Positions 41,145 through 50,304 of a stretch of 64,000 bases of DNA are shown piece after piece. The notes under the pieces are model-generated. The model had not been told where the DNA came from and searched no databases. It saw only the letters and a program-made list of their open reading frames with translations. Source of the DNA: Pseudomonadota bacterium (GTDB lineage: Bacteria; Pseudomonadota; Gammaproteobacteria; Steroidobacterales; Steroidobacteraceae); assembly GCA_025356075.1 (NCBI GenBank), contig JANXUT010000053.1, positions 1-64,000 on the forward strand, written 5' to 3'. Numbering within the stretch: the first letter of the stretch is position 1; each line of letters begins with the position of its first letter. The position numbers and the translations under genes are program-made.

Positions 41145-44100
41145 ATGACGAATTCAAGTCGCAGCTTGCGGCACGCGGTTCGCTTTACGCTCGCGGCGTC
41201 CGCAATTTCTGCGGTCGCGCCGACAGCGTTTGGTCAGACGGCACCCACGCCCGCGCCCTCCGCGCCGGTGCAGGAAGTTGTCGTTACGGGTTCGCGCATT
41301 CAGCAGTCGCCGAACGACGTATCGATCAGCCCGGTCACCAGTGTCACGGCGATCGACATCCAGCAGACCGGCTTGCTGCGCACGGAAGACCTGCTGAACA
41401 ACCTGCCGCAGGTCATTGCGGAGAATAGCTCCGGCCAGTCGATCAGCTCGAACGGCACGGCGACCGTCAGCCTGCGCGGCCTGGGTTCCTGGCGCACGCT
41501 CGTTCTCGTCAACGGTCGGCGCATGAGCCCGGGTGCAGGCCTCAGCATCACGGCGAGCTCAAGCCCTGACATCAACCAGATTCCCGCCGACCTGATCACG
41601 CGCGCCGACGTGCTGACGGGCGGTGCCTCCGCGGTGTACGGCGCCGACGCCGTCGCCGGCGTCGTGAACTTCGTGCTCGACACGCACTACGAGGGCGTGA
41701 AGGTCGATGCGAACTACGCGTTCGGCCAACACAAGAACGACAACGAGGCCTACCTCGCGAACCTCGCGGCCAAGCACGACATCATTCCGCCGCGCTCCGT
41801 CAACTGGGGCCAGACCAAGGACGTGTCGGTGATCGCCGGCGCGAATTTCGCGGACGGCAAGGGCAATGCGACGGCCTACTTCACGTACCTGAACCAGGCG
41901 CCGATCTACGGCTACCAGGCCGACTTCGCGGGTTGCACGCTGAACACACCGGGTAGCGCTCCGGCCGTTCCGGGAAAGAAGCTGAGGTGTGGCGGTTCGA
42001 GCTCGAGCGCGACCGGCCGGTTCCTGGACCTAGGCTCGGTTCCGACGCCCGCGGGGGCGCCGGGCAAGTTCAGTTTCACGACGCTGTCCGATCGCACGAT
42101 TGACGCGGCGACCGGAGCCTACCGGCAGTACAGTTCGGCCGGCGATTCGTACAACTACGGCGCGCTCAGCTTCCTGCAGCGCCAGGCGGAGCGCTACACG
42201 ACGGGCGCGTTCCTGAACTACGACATCAACGACACGACGAACGTCTACTCGGAGACGATGTTCGCCCGGAACACGTCGACGGCCTCCTACGGACCGAGCG
42301 GCCTGTTCGCGTTCGGCACCCCGTCGATCAGCTGCTCGAACCCGCTTTTGCCGGCGGATGCAGTCGCGACTCTCTGCTCGCCCGCGAACATTGCGGCTAA
42401 CCAGCGGCACTTCGGTGGCACCGGCGACCGGATCACCCTGTACGCCGCCCGTCGCAGCGTCGAAAGCGGTCCGCGACTCGACAACTACTCGTCAGACTCG
42501 ATTCGCGAGGTGCTCGGTCTCAAGGGCAAGTTCAACGATGCGTGGTCGTACGACGTGTACGGGCAGGTCGGCATCACCCAGATGATTGACGTTGAGGGCA
42601 ACTTCCTCGGTACCCAGCAGATCGCCAACTCGTTGGACGTCATCCGGAATCCGGCGAGTGCCGCCGATCCGACGAAGGGCGTCGTTCCGGGCGTTGCGAT
42701 TGGCGGAGCGGTTTGCGCCATCACGGTGGCGGGCTACGATCCGGCTTGCGTGCCCTGGAACCTGTGGGCGCCGGGTGGCGTGACGAAGGCGCAGCTCGAC
42801 TACCTGCGCGTCCAGTCGAGCTACACGGTCAAAACGCAGGAGTACATCGCCTCCGGGTCCGTCACGGGTGACCTTGGCAAGTACGGCGTCAAGCTGCCGT
42901 CCGCGGCGAGCGGCATGATCGTTAACTTCGGTGCCGAGTACCGCCAGGAGAAGTACGACTTCGACCCGGACTACATCTTCGGGAACGGCTTCGCCTCGGG
43001 CGGCAACGGCGCGTTCAGCGCGGTGCACGGCCAGTTCCACGTCTCGGAAATCTTCACCGAGATGCGCCTGCCGCTCATCGACGAGAAGCCGGGCGCCTAC
43101 CAGCTGTCGCTGGACCTCGGCTATCGCTACTCGACCTACACCTCGGGCTACAACACCAACACCTACAAGTTTGGTGTCGAGTACGCGCCGGTGCAGGACC
43201 TTCGCCTGCGCGGCGGCTACAACCGGGCGGTTCGTGCACCGAGCCTAGGAGACCTGTTCACGCCGGCCATCGTCGGTGCGGGTGGTACGGCGGATCCGTG
43301 CTGGGGTCCGGCAGATCCCGTCACCGGTCTGGTCCAGAACCATACGCTCGCGTACTGCCAGAATACGGGTGTGACGGCCGCAGAATACGGCCACATCCTT
43401 GCGAATCCGGCGGCGCAGATCAATACGTCGGTCGGCGGCAACCTCGCGCTGCAACCCGAGATCGCTGACACCTACACGTTGGGTTTCGTGCTGCAGCCGA
43501 CGTTCCTGCAGAACTTCGTCATGTCGGTCGACTACTACGACATCAAGATCAAGAACACGATCGAGTCGCTGACGTCGAACACGGTGATTACCAACTGCGC
43601 GACGTCGGGTAGCCCCGCGCTGTGCGGCCTGATCCATCGCGGCGCGGGCACGGGCTCGCTCTGGTTCAACAACAACGACTTCGTGACGGCGACCGAGATC
43701 AACATCGGCACCATCTCGACGAAGGGCATCGACGTGGCGGCCCACTACCGCTACGACATCGGCGGGATGGGCCGCTTGGCGTTTAGCCTCTCCGGCACGC
43801 ACGTGCAGAACTGGCTGACGCAGCCGATACCGACCGGCGGCTCGTACGACTGCACGGGGTACTTCGGCACCACTTGCGGTGCGCCGACGCCGAAGTGGCG
43901 CCATGTGTTTTCGACCGACTGGCAGACGCCGTGGGCGGGGCTTGACCTGACCCTGCGGTGGCGCTACATCGGTGGCGTGGACACCGACCGCAAGAGCCCG
44001 GATCCGCAGCTCGCTCAGGCGTACTTCCCCGGGAGCGCGCACATCGGCTCGTTCAGCTACATCGACTTCTCGGCGTCGATTCCGGTCACGAGCGGCATCA

Positions 44101-44264
44101 GCTTCCGGATGGGTGTCAACAACATCACGGATAAGACTCCGCCGATCGTTGCGAACGGCAACTATTCGGATTGCCCGAACTCGTCCTGCAATGACAACAC
44201 GTGGGTTGGAACGTACGACACCCTCGGCCGTTACATCTACATGCACGTGAGCGCGAAGTTCTAA
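41145..44264 (+). CDS. TonB-dependent outer-membrane receptor
   Basis: The 1039-residue protein has a signal peptide (LAASAISAVAPTAFGQ). The TonB-box-like segment VQEVVVTGSRIQQSPND follows. The plug domain has LRTEDLLNNLPQVIAENSS, NGTATVSLRGLGSWRTLVLV and GGASAVYGADAVAGVVNFVL; then comes a 22-strand barrel ending DTLGRYIYMHVSAKF. These receptors bring bulky ligands across the outer membrane using TonB energy. ATG at 41145 with GGGGAG upstream; own promoter and terminator. The genes on both sides encode TPR-sulfotransferases and oxygenases, suggesting that the ligand or the partner protein is sulfated or hydroxylated. Confidence 0.94.
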   Translation: MTNSSRSLRHAVRFTLAASAISAVAPTAFGQTAPTPAPSAPVQEVVVTGSRIQQSPNDVSISPVTSVTAIDIQQTGLLRTEDLLNNLPQVIAENSSGQSISSNGTATVSLRGLGSWRTLVLVNGRRMSPGAGLSITASSSPDINQIPADLITRADVLTGGASAVYGADAVAGVVNFVLDTHYEGVKVDANYAFGQHKNDNEAYLANLAAKHDIIPPRSVNWGQTKDVSVIAGANFADGKGNATAYFTYLNQAPIYGYQADFAGCTLNTPGSAPAVPGKKLRCGGSSSSATGRFLDLGSVPTPAGAPGKFSFTTLSDRTIDAATGAYRQYSSAGDSYNYGALSFLQRQAERYTTGAFLNYDINDTTNVYSETMFARNTSTASYGPSGLFAFGTPSISCSNPLLPADAVATLCSPANIAANQRHFGGTGDRITLYAARRSVESGPRLDNYSSDSIREVLGLKGKFNDAWSYDVYGQVGITQMIDVEGNFLGTQQIANSLDVIRNPASAADPTKGVVPGVAIGGAVCAITVAGYDPACVPWNLWAPGGVTKAQLDYLRVQSSYTVKTQEYIASGSVTGDLGKYGVKLPSAASGMIVNFGAEYRQEKYDFDPDYIFGNGFASGGNGAFSAVHGQFHVSEIFTEMRLPLIDEKPGAYQLSLDLGYRYSTYTSGYNTNTYKFGVEYAPVQDLRLRGGYNRAVRAPSLGDLFTPAIVGAGGTADPCWGPADPVTGLVQNHTLAYCQNTGVTAAEYGHILANPAAQINTSVGGNLALQPEIADTYTLGFVLQPTFLQNFVMSVDYYDIKIKNTIESLTSNTVITNCATSGSPALCGLIHRGAGTGSLWFNNNDFVTATEINIGTISTKGIDVAAHYRYDIGGMGRLAFSLSGTHVQNWLTQPIPTGGSYDCTGYFGTTCGAPTPKWRHVFSTDWQTPWAGLDLTLRWRYIGGVDTDRKSPDPQLAQAYFPGSAHIGSFSYIDFSASIPVTSGISFRMGVNNITDKTPPIVANGNYSDCPNSSCNDNTWVGTYDTLGRYIYMHVSAKF

Positions 44265-44295
44265 GCGAAGCACCAGGCTTCCTCTGAACTGGATT

Positions 44296-44322
44296 ACGGC
44301 GGGCTTCGGCCCGCCGTTTTTA
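44296..44322 (+). terminator. Intrinsic terminator of the TonB receptor
   Basis: ACGGCGGGC (44296-44304), a TTCG loop, GCCCGCCGT (44309-44317), then a run of T. This perfect 9-bp stem with a T tract lies 32 bases after the receptor stop. Confidence 0.9.
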
Positions 44323-44424
44323 TTTGTGGCGCAGCCGCCGCGCCTCCGGCCACTGGTCGATGCCCGTCGCCCGTCGCGCCCGTTCTGGCATCATGATGAG
44401 CCGCGCGGATGCTAGAACCGACCC

Positions 44425-46053
44425 ATGGCCCGTGACCTCAAGGCTGATCAAGCGCTGCTGCGCGAGATAGTGGCGCTCACCGAGCGTCGCGACTTCCCGG
44501 GCGCCGCCGTATTGGCCGAACAAGCGCTGGCGAGCGGCTTCGAGCATCCGCTGCTTCTCAACGTGATTGCCACGCGCTGGGAGCAGGAAGGCAGGCTGGA
44601 GGCGGCCCTCGGGCTCCTCGAGCGGGCGGTCCGTATCGCCCCGGGCGACGTCGGTGCGCGCAATGCGCTCTCACTGTGCCTGCAGCGGCTCGAGCGCCCG
44701 GCGGAGGCTCTCGGGCACGTCAATGAACTCCTGAAGCTGCACCCGGACTTGAGTTTTGCGCACGCGAACCGGGGCAACGCGCTGATCGCGCTTGGCCTGC
44801 TGGGGCAGGCGAAGCTAAGCCACTTGCGGGCGCTCGAACTCGAGCCCGGGAACCTCGCGGCCGTCGCGGCGCTGGCCTCGATCGCAACCCACCGCGGCGA
44901 GCACGAGGAGGCGCGAGCCCGGGCCGAGCAGGCGCTCGCCATTGTTCCGGGGCTTCCGGATGCCGTCATGAGCCTGGCCGCGGCGGAACTCGCGGCGGGC
45001 GCGATCGCCCGCGCCGAGACGCTGATGTGGCAGCTGCTCGCCGACCCCAGGGCGGGCGCGACCGACAAGGCACGCGCCAGCGGGCTTTTGGGCGATGTGC
45101 TGGACGCCGCCGGCCGCTACGGGGAGGCCTTCGACGCCTACACGACCTGCAACGACCAGCTGAAGCAGGTCTACCATCGCTACGCGAACGGCCGCGGCGT
45201 GCTGGCCTACGCGCGTTCGCTGACGGAGGCGATGCGGGCCGCTGGGCCGGGTCCCTGGGCCGCCCCGGCCACGGCGGCGGCAGCCGGCGCCGCGCTCGGA
45301 CACGTGTTCATGGTCGGTTTCCCGCGTTCGGGCACGACCCTGACGGAGGTCGTCCTCGACGGCCACCCCGACGTGGCAAGCATCGAGGAGCACGAGCTGT
45401 TGATCGATGCTGTGTTGCGGTTCATGAGCGAGCCGCTCGACTTAACTGCGCTGATACGGGCAGAGGAAAGTGAGCTCGACCCGCTGCGCGCGGCCTACTG
45501 GGAACGGGTCCGTGGCGCTGGAGTCGACGTCGCCGGCAAGGTGTTCGTCGACAAGTATCCGTTGAATACGCTGAAGCTGCCGCTGATCGCGCGGCTCTTT
45601 CCACACGCCAAGGTGCTGTTTGCCTGCCGCGACCCGCGCGACGTCGTGCTCGGCTGCTTTCGGCGCCGCTTCAAGATGAACCCGGCGATGTACGAGCTGC
45701 TCAGCCTGGCTGGCGGGGCGGCGTTATACGAGGCGGTGATGGGATTCGCGCAGCTCGCACGGCCGGTGCTCGGCCTCGACTGGCACAGCGTACGCTACGA
45801 GAGCCTGGTGGCCGACCTCGGCGCCGAGACGGGTGCGATCTGCGAGTTCCTGGGCATCAAGCCCGTGGCCGGCATGGCCGATTTCGCGCAGCGGGTCCGG
45901 GAGCGTGAACACTCGACCCCGAGCACGGCGCAGCTCGCGCGCGGCCTCGACCGGTCGGGGATCGGCCACTGGCGCCACTACGCAGCGAACCTCGCGGCGG
46001 TATTGCCGACGCTGCAGCCGTGGGTCGAGCGCTTCGGCTACCCCGCCTCGTAG
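44425..46053 (+). CDS. TPR-sulfotransferase 2
   Basis: This 542-residue protein has TPR repeats over about residues 10-270 (TERRDFPGAAVLAEQALASG, LERPAEALGHVNELLKLHPD, ALELEPGNLAAVAALASIA). The sulfotransferase domain follows: VFMVGFPRSGTTLTEVVLDG (5'-phosphosulfate loop), VFVDKYPLNTLKLPLIARLF, LFACRDPRDVVLGCFRRRF (3'-phosphate site) and DWHSVRYESLVADLGAE. No signal peptide, so it should be cytoplasmic. It follows the receptor terminator and converges on the exported-protein/beta-hydroxylase pair. Confidence 0.88.
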   Translation: MARDLKADQALLREIVALTERRDFPGAAVLAEQALASGFEHPLLLNVIATRWEQEGRLEAALGLLERAVRIAPGDVGARNALSLCLQRLERPAEALGHVNELLKLHPDLSFAHANRGNALIALGLLGQAKLSHLRALELEPGNLAAVAALASIATHRGEHEEARARAEQALAIVPGLPDAVMSLAAAELAAGAIARAETLMWQLLADPRAGATDKARASGLLGDVLDAAGRYGEAFDAYTTCNDQLKQVYHRYANGRGVLAYARSLTEAMRAAGPGPWAAPATAAAAGAALGHVFMVGFPRSGTTLTEVVLDGHPDVASIEEHELLIDAVLRFMSEPLDLTALIRAEESELDPLRAAYWERVRGAGVDVAGKVFVDKYPLNTLKLPLIARLFPHAKVLFACRDPRDVVLGCFRRRFKMNPAMYELLSLAGGAALYEAVMGFAQLARPVLGLDWHSVRYESLVADLGAETGAICEFLGIKPVAGMADFAQRVREREHSTPSTAQLARGLDRSGIGHWRHYAANLAAVLPTLQPWVERFGYPAS

Positions 46054-46066
46054 GCGCTCCGTGCGG

Positions 46067-46639
46067 TCATCGGCTGCGATGCACGCGGTAGGAATGCCTC
46101 GACGGCGTCACCATCAAGAAGGAGCCCAGCGAGGCGCGCCGGATCGAGACCGTATCGCCCGGCTGCAGCCGCGAATCGGCTTCCGTCTCCGTGAACACCC
46201 ACGTCTGGCCGTTGTCGAGCACCACGTAGCCATGCCCGCTCGCATCGACGGAGACCCCGGCGACCGTCGATGCGACGGACGAAGGTCCCACTGGAGCCAG
46301 GTGCTGCTGGGCCTGGGTCAGCCCGAAGTTCTGCGGATCGGCGGCAGCGGCGCTTGCCACGGCTTCGGGGGGCGCCGCGGTGCCCGCGGCGGCGTTTGCC
46401 GGAGTCGCTACCGCCGCGGTTGGTGCCGCCGCGATCGGTGGCGGGACTAAGGTTGTCCGCGCCTCCGCAGCGCTCGCCGGCGCGCGGCCGGCGAGCGCGT
46501 CGTAGCAGGCGAGCCGCGCATCCGGTGCGGCGATCGCGGCACAGTGTGCGACATCGAGCGTGCCGGCTGCCGCCGCGAGCGAGCTCACAAAGAGCGCCGC
46601 GAGGCAGGGAAGTCTGGCGATTCGAGGCCCGCAGCTCAC
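46067..46639 (-). CDS. Small exported protein with CYDALA motif
   Basis: From the GTG at 46639, which overlaps the stop of the upstream hydroxylase gene (GTGA), this is a 190-residue precursor. It has a signal peptide (LPCLAALFVSSLAAAAG) and a conserved start CAAIAAPDARLACYDALAGR, with two Cys likely disulfide-bonded. A long Ala/Pro linker and a C-terminal OB-like strand region follow (GYVVLDNGQTWVFTE, GDTVSIRRASLGSFLM). I know the CYDALA motif from uncharacterised proteobacterial periplasmic proteins. Its tight coupling to the beta-hydroxylase makes it a candidate partner in the modification island. Confidence 0.7.
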   Translation of the reverse strand: MSCGPRIARLPCLAALFVSSLAAAAGTLDVAHCAAIAAPDARLACYDALAGRAPASAAEARTTLVPPPIAAAPTAAVATPANAAAGTAAPPEAVASAAAADPQNFGLTQAQQHLAPVGPSSVASTVAGVSVDASGHGYVVLDNGQTWVFTETEADSRLQPGDTVSIRRASLGSFLMVTPSRHSYRVHRSR

Positions 46640-47946
46640 AGCGCTTGCTCCGGTGGTAGCGCGTAGTACTGCGCGTAGACCTCGGTGGCAGTCTGGATCA
46701 TGTCGCGTTCGGCCGCGGTCAAGAGCGGATTCCAGATGTCGAAGATCAGGATCGCACGTGGCGTATCCGACAGGTTCCAGGCCTCGTGCTCGATCGTGTC
46801 GTCGAACACCCATGCCTGTCCCGGTACCCACTCGCGGGTCGTCGCACCGACCCGAAAGCCGCAGTCCGGCGGTACGACTAGCGGCACGTGCACGGTGCAG
46901 CGCGTATTGGTGACGCCGACGTGCGCGGGGATGCGCGTGTTGGCGTCGAGGATCGAGAAGAATGCAGTCGGCGCCCGGCCCTTGATCCGGCAGCGCGGCG
47001 CCGTCTCGAGGAGCTCCGCAGTCTTGGGGCAGCGTGCTATATGGCCGGCAACCTGATCGCTTTGGTTCCAGAGGAAATAGGCGCTCCAGCGCCGCGAGCG
47101 GTTGAGCTCCCGGAACTGGTCGAGCGGCAGGCCGCTCGGGAAGTCGATGTAGGGTTGCAGTCCGTCGCGATCGGAGACGAGCACCCGGAGAACTTCGGAG
47201 CGGATCTCTGCCGCGCGGGCCTCGAACGCATCCAGCCAGAGGAAATCGGAGCGCTCGAAGAACTCGATCGCCGGGAGCTCCGGGAAATACATCCACGTCG
47301 GGTGGGAGTGGTAGGGGCGGCGCTTGCCCATCAGCGTGTCGAGGCACTTGTCGACTCGCAGCTGCGGCCGGCCGCCGTGCAGTTTGCGCAGTTTCGCGAG
47401 CGGCTCCTCCAAAGCCGCGCTCAATGCGGCGAGGTCCGCGTCGACCACGGACTTTGCGTGTTCGAGCGCGTCTTGGATGGTCGGCGGAATCTCCGAGCCC
47501 GGCGGAAGCACGGCCAGTACGTTCTGGTAGGCACGAGCGGCATTACGGGTGTCGCCGATGTCCTCGAGGTAGCCGCCCTTCTGCAGGAGCGCCGACACGT
47601 GCCGCGGCTCGATGGCGAGGGCCTGCTCGATCGCGCCGATTTCCTCGCTGCGCCGCCCGAGCGCCTTGAGGCTCGAGGCGAGGTTCGCCCACAGCGCCGG
47701 GTGCTTGGCATCGATCGCAGTCGCGCGCGCAAACAGCGCCTCGGCACGATCCGGGGCGCCGCGGGCCATCATGCGCACGCCGAGCTCGTTGAGCACCGCG
47801 GGGTGGTTAGGCGCCTGCTGGGCGACACGGGCGAGCAGCTGGTCGGATTCCGTCACCCGGCCGGCCGCCGCTTCAGCTTTCGACGCCTGCAGCATGCGAA
47901 TGATCGTGCCCTCGTCGGGCGGCGCGGGGTTCGTCGCGGTGTTCAC
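46636..47946 (-). CDS. TPR-fused aspartyl/asparaginyl beta-hydroxylase
   Basis: The 436-residue protein has TPR repeats at about 10-165 (NHPAVLNELGVRMMARGAPD, AIEQALAIEPRHVSALLQKG). A beta-hydroxylase domain follows: FFSILDANTRIPAHVGVTNT, RCTVHVPLVVP, WVPGQAWVFDDTIEHEAWN with the iron His, and RAILIFDIWNP with the 2-oxoglutarate Arg. Such enzymes hydroxylate Asp or Asn in proteins or peptides. The start is a GTG at 47946 with GAGGA six bases upstream. It is divergent from TPR-sulfotransferase 3 and coupled to the small exported protein. Confidence 0.87.
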   Translation of the reverse strand: MNTATNPAPPDEGTIIRMLQASKAEAAAGRVTESDQLLARVAQQAPNHPAVLNELGVRMMARGAPDRAEALFARATAIDAKHPALWANLASSLKALGRRSEEIGAIEQALAIEPRHVSALLQKGGYLEDIGDTRNAARAYQNVLAVLPPGSEIPPTIQDALEHAKSVVDADLAALSAALEEPLAKLRKLHGGRPQLRVDKCLDTLMGKRRPYHSHPTWMYFPELPAIEFFERSDFLWLDAFEARAAEIRSEVLRVLVSDRDGLQPYIDFPSGLPLDQFRELNRSRRWSAYFLWNQSDQVAGHIARCPKTAELLETAPRCRIKGRAPTAFFSILDANTRIPAHVGVTNTRCTVHVPLVVPPDCGFRVGATTREWVPGQAWVFDDTIEHEAWNLSDTPRAILIFDIWNPLLTAAERDMIQTATEVYAQYYALPPEQAL

Positions 47947-48231
47947 GGGTCGTCCTCAGGGCGCCCTGCCGAGCGTCTCGGGATTGTATCGCCTCTGGGT
48001 CGGGTGCGCGCTGCCGGCGGCTGGGGTGGCGCCGCGGTCCGCGCGGTGGCGTTGACTCGCCCATAAGACTTAGTTTAGATACGGGCTCCGACCGGGGTCG
48101 GCGCCACACTGCGCCTGCAGCAAAGCCCGCGGGACCGTCCGGCTTTTCCTCGCGCGGTCGCCCTGATCGCGCCCACGGCGCTTGCCAGCGATGCTGCCGG
48201 TTGGTTACACCTGAATCCGGGAGTCCTGCAT

Positions 48232-50238
48232 TTGGTAGCGAGCGCCTCTGTCGAGCTTGAGCTGATGCGCGCCTCGATGCTGCTCGACTCGGATCCATCT
48301 GCCGCGCTGCGCCGGGCGGGCGAGATCCTTGCGGACTCGCCCGGCAACGAGGAGGCGATTCTGCTGCTCGCCGCGGCCTGCCGCAAGCTCGGCGACCCGA
48401 CGATGGCCACGGGCGTGCTCGAAAGCCTCGTCGAAGCCAACCCGGCCTCGCCCGTCATGCAGCTCGAGCTCGGACGCGTCTACGCGGCGGCCGGCAGGGG
48501 CGCCGAAGCGCTCGTCGCGCTCAGGCGTGCGGTCGAACTCGACGGAGCGCTCGCGGACGCATGGCGCGAACTCGCGAGCCAGTTGTTCCTCGACGGCGAT
48601 ACGCGCGCGGGCGACGCCGCCTACGCGAACTACAGTCGGCTCGTTCCGATCCAGCCCGAGCTGCGCGAGGCGAGCGATGCGCTCGCCGACGGACGGGTCG
48701 ACGGCGCCGAAGCGGTCTTGAAGGCGCGGCTACGACGTACACCGGGGGATGTCGAGGCGCTCCGGATACTTGCGGTGGCCGCGGCTCGGCGCGGCGACCG
48801 CGTGACGGCGGAACGCGGCCTCAATGAATGTCTCGAGCTGGCGCCGGGTTTTGCTCTCGCGCGCTATGATTTGGCGCGACTCCTCAACGCTCAGCAACGA
48901 CTCGACGAGACCTTGCCGCTCATCGACCGCCTGCTCGCTGGCGATCCCTCGAACGCGAACTACCTGAGTCTAAAGGCTCAGGCGATCCGCTTCCTGGCGC
49001 GCAACGACGAGGCGATCGCGATCATGCGCAGTCTCGTCGCGGAGCATCCGGACGACGCGAATGCCTGGCTCCTGCTCGGGATACTGCTGCGCGAGATTGG
49101 GCAGCAGGCGCCCGCCATCGATGCATACCGGCAGGCGCTCGCAGTACGACCTGGGTTCGGCGACGCGTACTGGAGTCTTGCCAATTTGAAGACAGTTCGG
49201 CTTACGGACTCTGACATCGAAGAGATGAAGCGGCACCTCGCGCGCAGTCCGGCGGTCGGATCGAATCGACTGCACCTCGAGTTCGCGCTCGGCAAGGCGC
49301 TGGAGGACGTCGGAGAGTTCGAAGCTTCGTTCCAGCACTACAGGGCCGGCAACGGACTGCGACGAGGCACGATCGACTACGACCCCGATGAGGTGGACGG
49401 GGACGTACGCCGCTCCACGGTGGTCTATAGGCCGGAATTCTTTGTCGAACGAAACGGCTGGGGTGCAGCCTGCGACGATCCCATCTTCATCGTAGGGTTG
49501 CCGCGCTCGGGGTCAACGCTGCTTGAGCAGATTCTCGCCAGCCACTCCTGCGTTGAGGGCACGCGCGAGCTCACGTACTTGCCGGCGATCGTGACAGAGT
49601 TGGCCGCGCGCGCGAATGCCAGCGGAGGATCCAAATATCCGGAGCCGGTCGCGGCACTAAGCCGGGTCGATTTAGAAGCCCTCGCCGCTCGCTACATGAC
49701 GTGCACGCGCGCCGAAAGGCCGCTCGGTAGGCCTCGTTTCGTCGACAAGATGCTCGGCAACGCCGGTCACATCGGGCTGATCCACCTCATGTTCCCGCGC
49801 GCCGCCATCATCGACGCGCGCCGCCACCCCCTCGGCACCGGGTTTTCCTGCTACAAGCAGTTGTTCGCACGTGGCGTTGAATTCAGCTACGACCTCGAGG
49901 AGCTCGGTCGCTACTACCGCAGCTACTTCGAGCTGATGGAGCATATGGACGCCGTGCTGCCCGGCCGCGTCCACCGGGTGCACTACGAACGGCTGGTCGC
50001 GGATCCGGAAGGAGAGGTGCGGCTGCTGCTCGACTATTGCAGGCTGCCGTTCGAGGCCGGATGCCTGCGTTACTACGACAACGCGCGGGTCGTACAGACG
50101 ATCAGCTCGGAGCAGGTGCGCCAGCCGATTTATGCCGATGCGGTCGACCAGTGGCGCAACTACGAGGCGTGGCTTGGGCCGCTGAGGGACGCGCTCGGCG
50201 ACGTGCTCGAGCGGTATGCGGCGGAGCGCGAAGGCTGA
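48232..50238 (+). CDS. TPR-sulfotransferase 3
   Basis: This is a 668-residue protein with a long TPR array (about 10-360; LVEANPASPVMQLELGRVYA, GQQAPAIDAYRQALAVRPGF). The sulfotransferase domain has FIVGLPRSGSTLLEQILASH, RFVDKMLGNAGHIGLIHLMF, IIDARRHPLGTGFSCYKQLF and RVHRVHYERLVADPEGEV, plus a C-terminal YDNARVVQTISSEQVRQPIY segment known in TPR-sulfotransferases. Start is a TTG at 48232 with GGAG upstream, or an ATG at 48265. It is the longest and most canonical of the three and is divergent from the hydroxylase gene. Confidence 0.9.
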   Translation: MVASASVELELMRASMLLDSDPSAALRRAGEILADSPGNEEAILLLAAACRKLGDPTMATGVLESLVEANPASPVMQLELGRVYAAAGRGAEALVALRRAVELDGALADAWRELASQLFLDGDTRAGDAAYANYSRLVPIQPELREASDALADGRVDGAEAVLKARLRRTPGDVEALRILAVAAARRGDRVTAERGLNECLELAPGFALARYDLARLLNAQQRLDETLPLIDRLLAGDPSNANYLSLKAQAIRFLARNDEAIAIMRSLVAEHPDDANAWLLLGILLREIGQQAPAIDAYRQALAVRPGFGDAYWSLANLKTVRLTDSDIEEMKRHLARSPAVGSNRLHLEFALGKALEDVGEFEASFQHYRAGNGLRRGTIDYDPDEVDGDVRRSTVVYRPEFFVERNGWGAACDDPIFIVGLPRSGSTLLEQILASHSCVEGTRELTYLPAIVTELAARANASGGSKYPEPVAALSRVDLEALAARYMTCTRAERPLGRPRFVDKMLGNAGHIGLIHLMFPRAAIIDARRHPLGTGFSCYKQLFARGVEFSYDLEELGRYYRSYFELMEHMDAVLPGRVHRVHYERLVADPEGEVRLLLDYCRLPFEAGCLRYYDNARVVQTISSEQVRQPIYADAVDQWRNYEAWLGPLRDALGDVLERYAAEREG

Positions 50239-50304
50239 AGGGGTGAGCGTGCGCGGTCCGAATCGCACTCGCGGCGCGACCCGGACCGTCTCGCAGCGGT
50301 CGGC

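Noticed and set aside
50254-50288. CGGTCCG...CGGACCG inverted repeat between convergent genes
   Set aside because: Seven-base arms with a 21-base loop and no T-run; too weak to call a terminator.
38000-50300. The sulfotransferase region as a mobile island
   Set aside because: No integrase, transposase, tRNA edge or direct repeat was seen, and base composition does not obviously differ from its neighbours.
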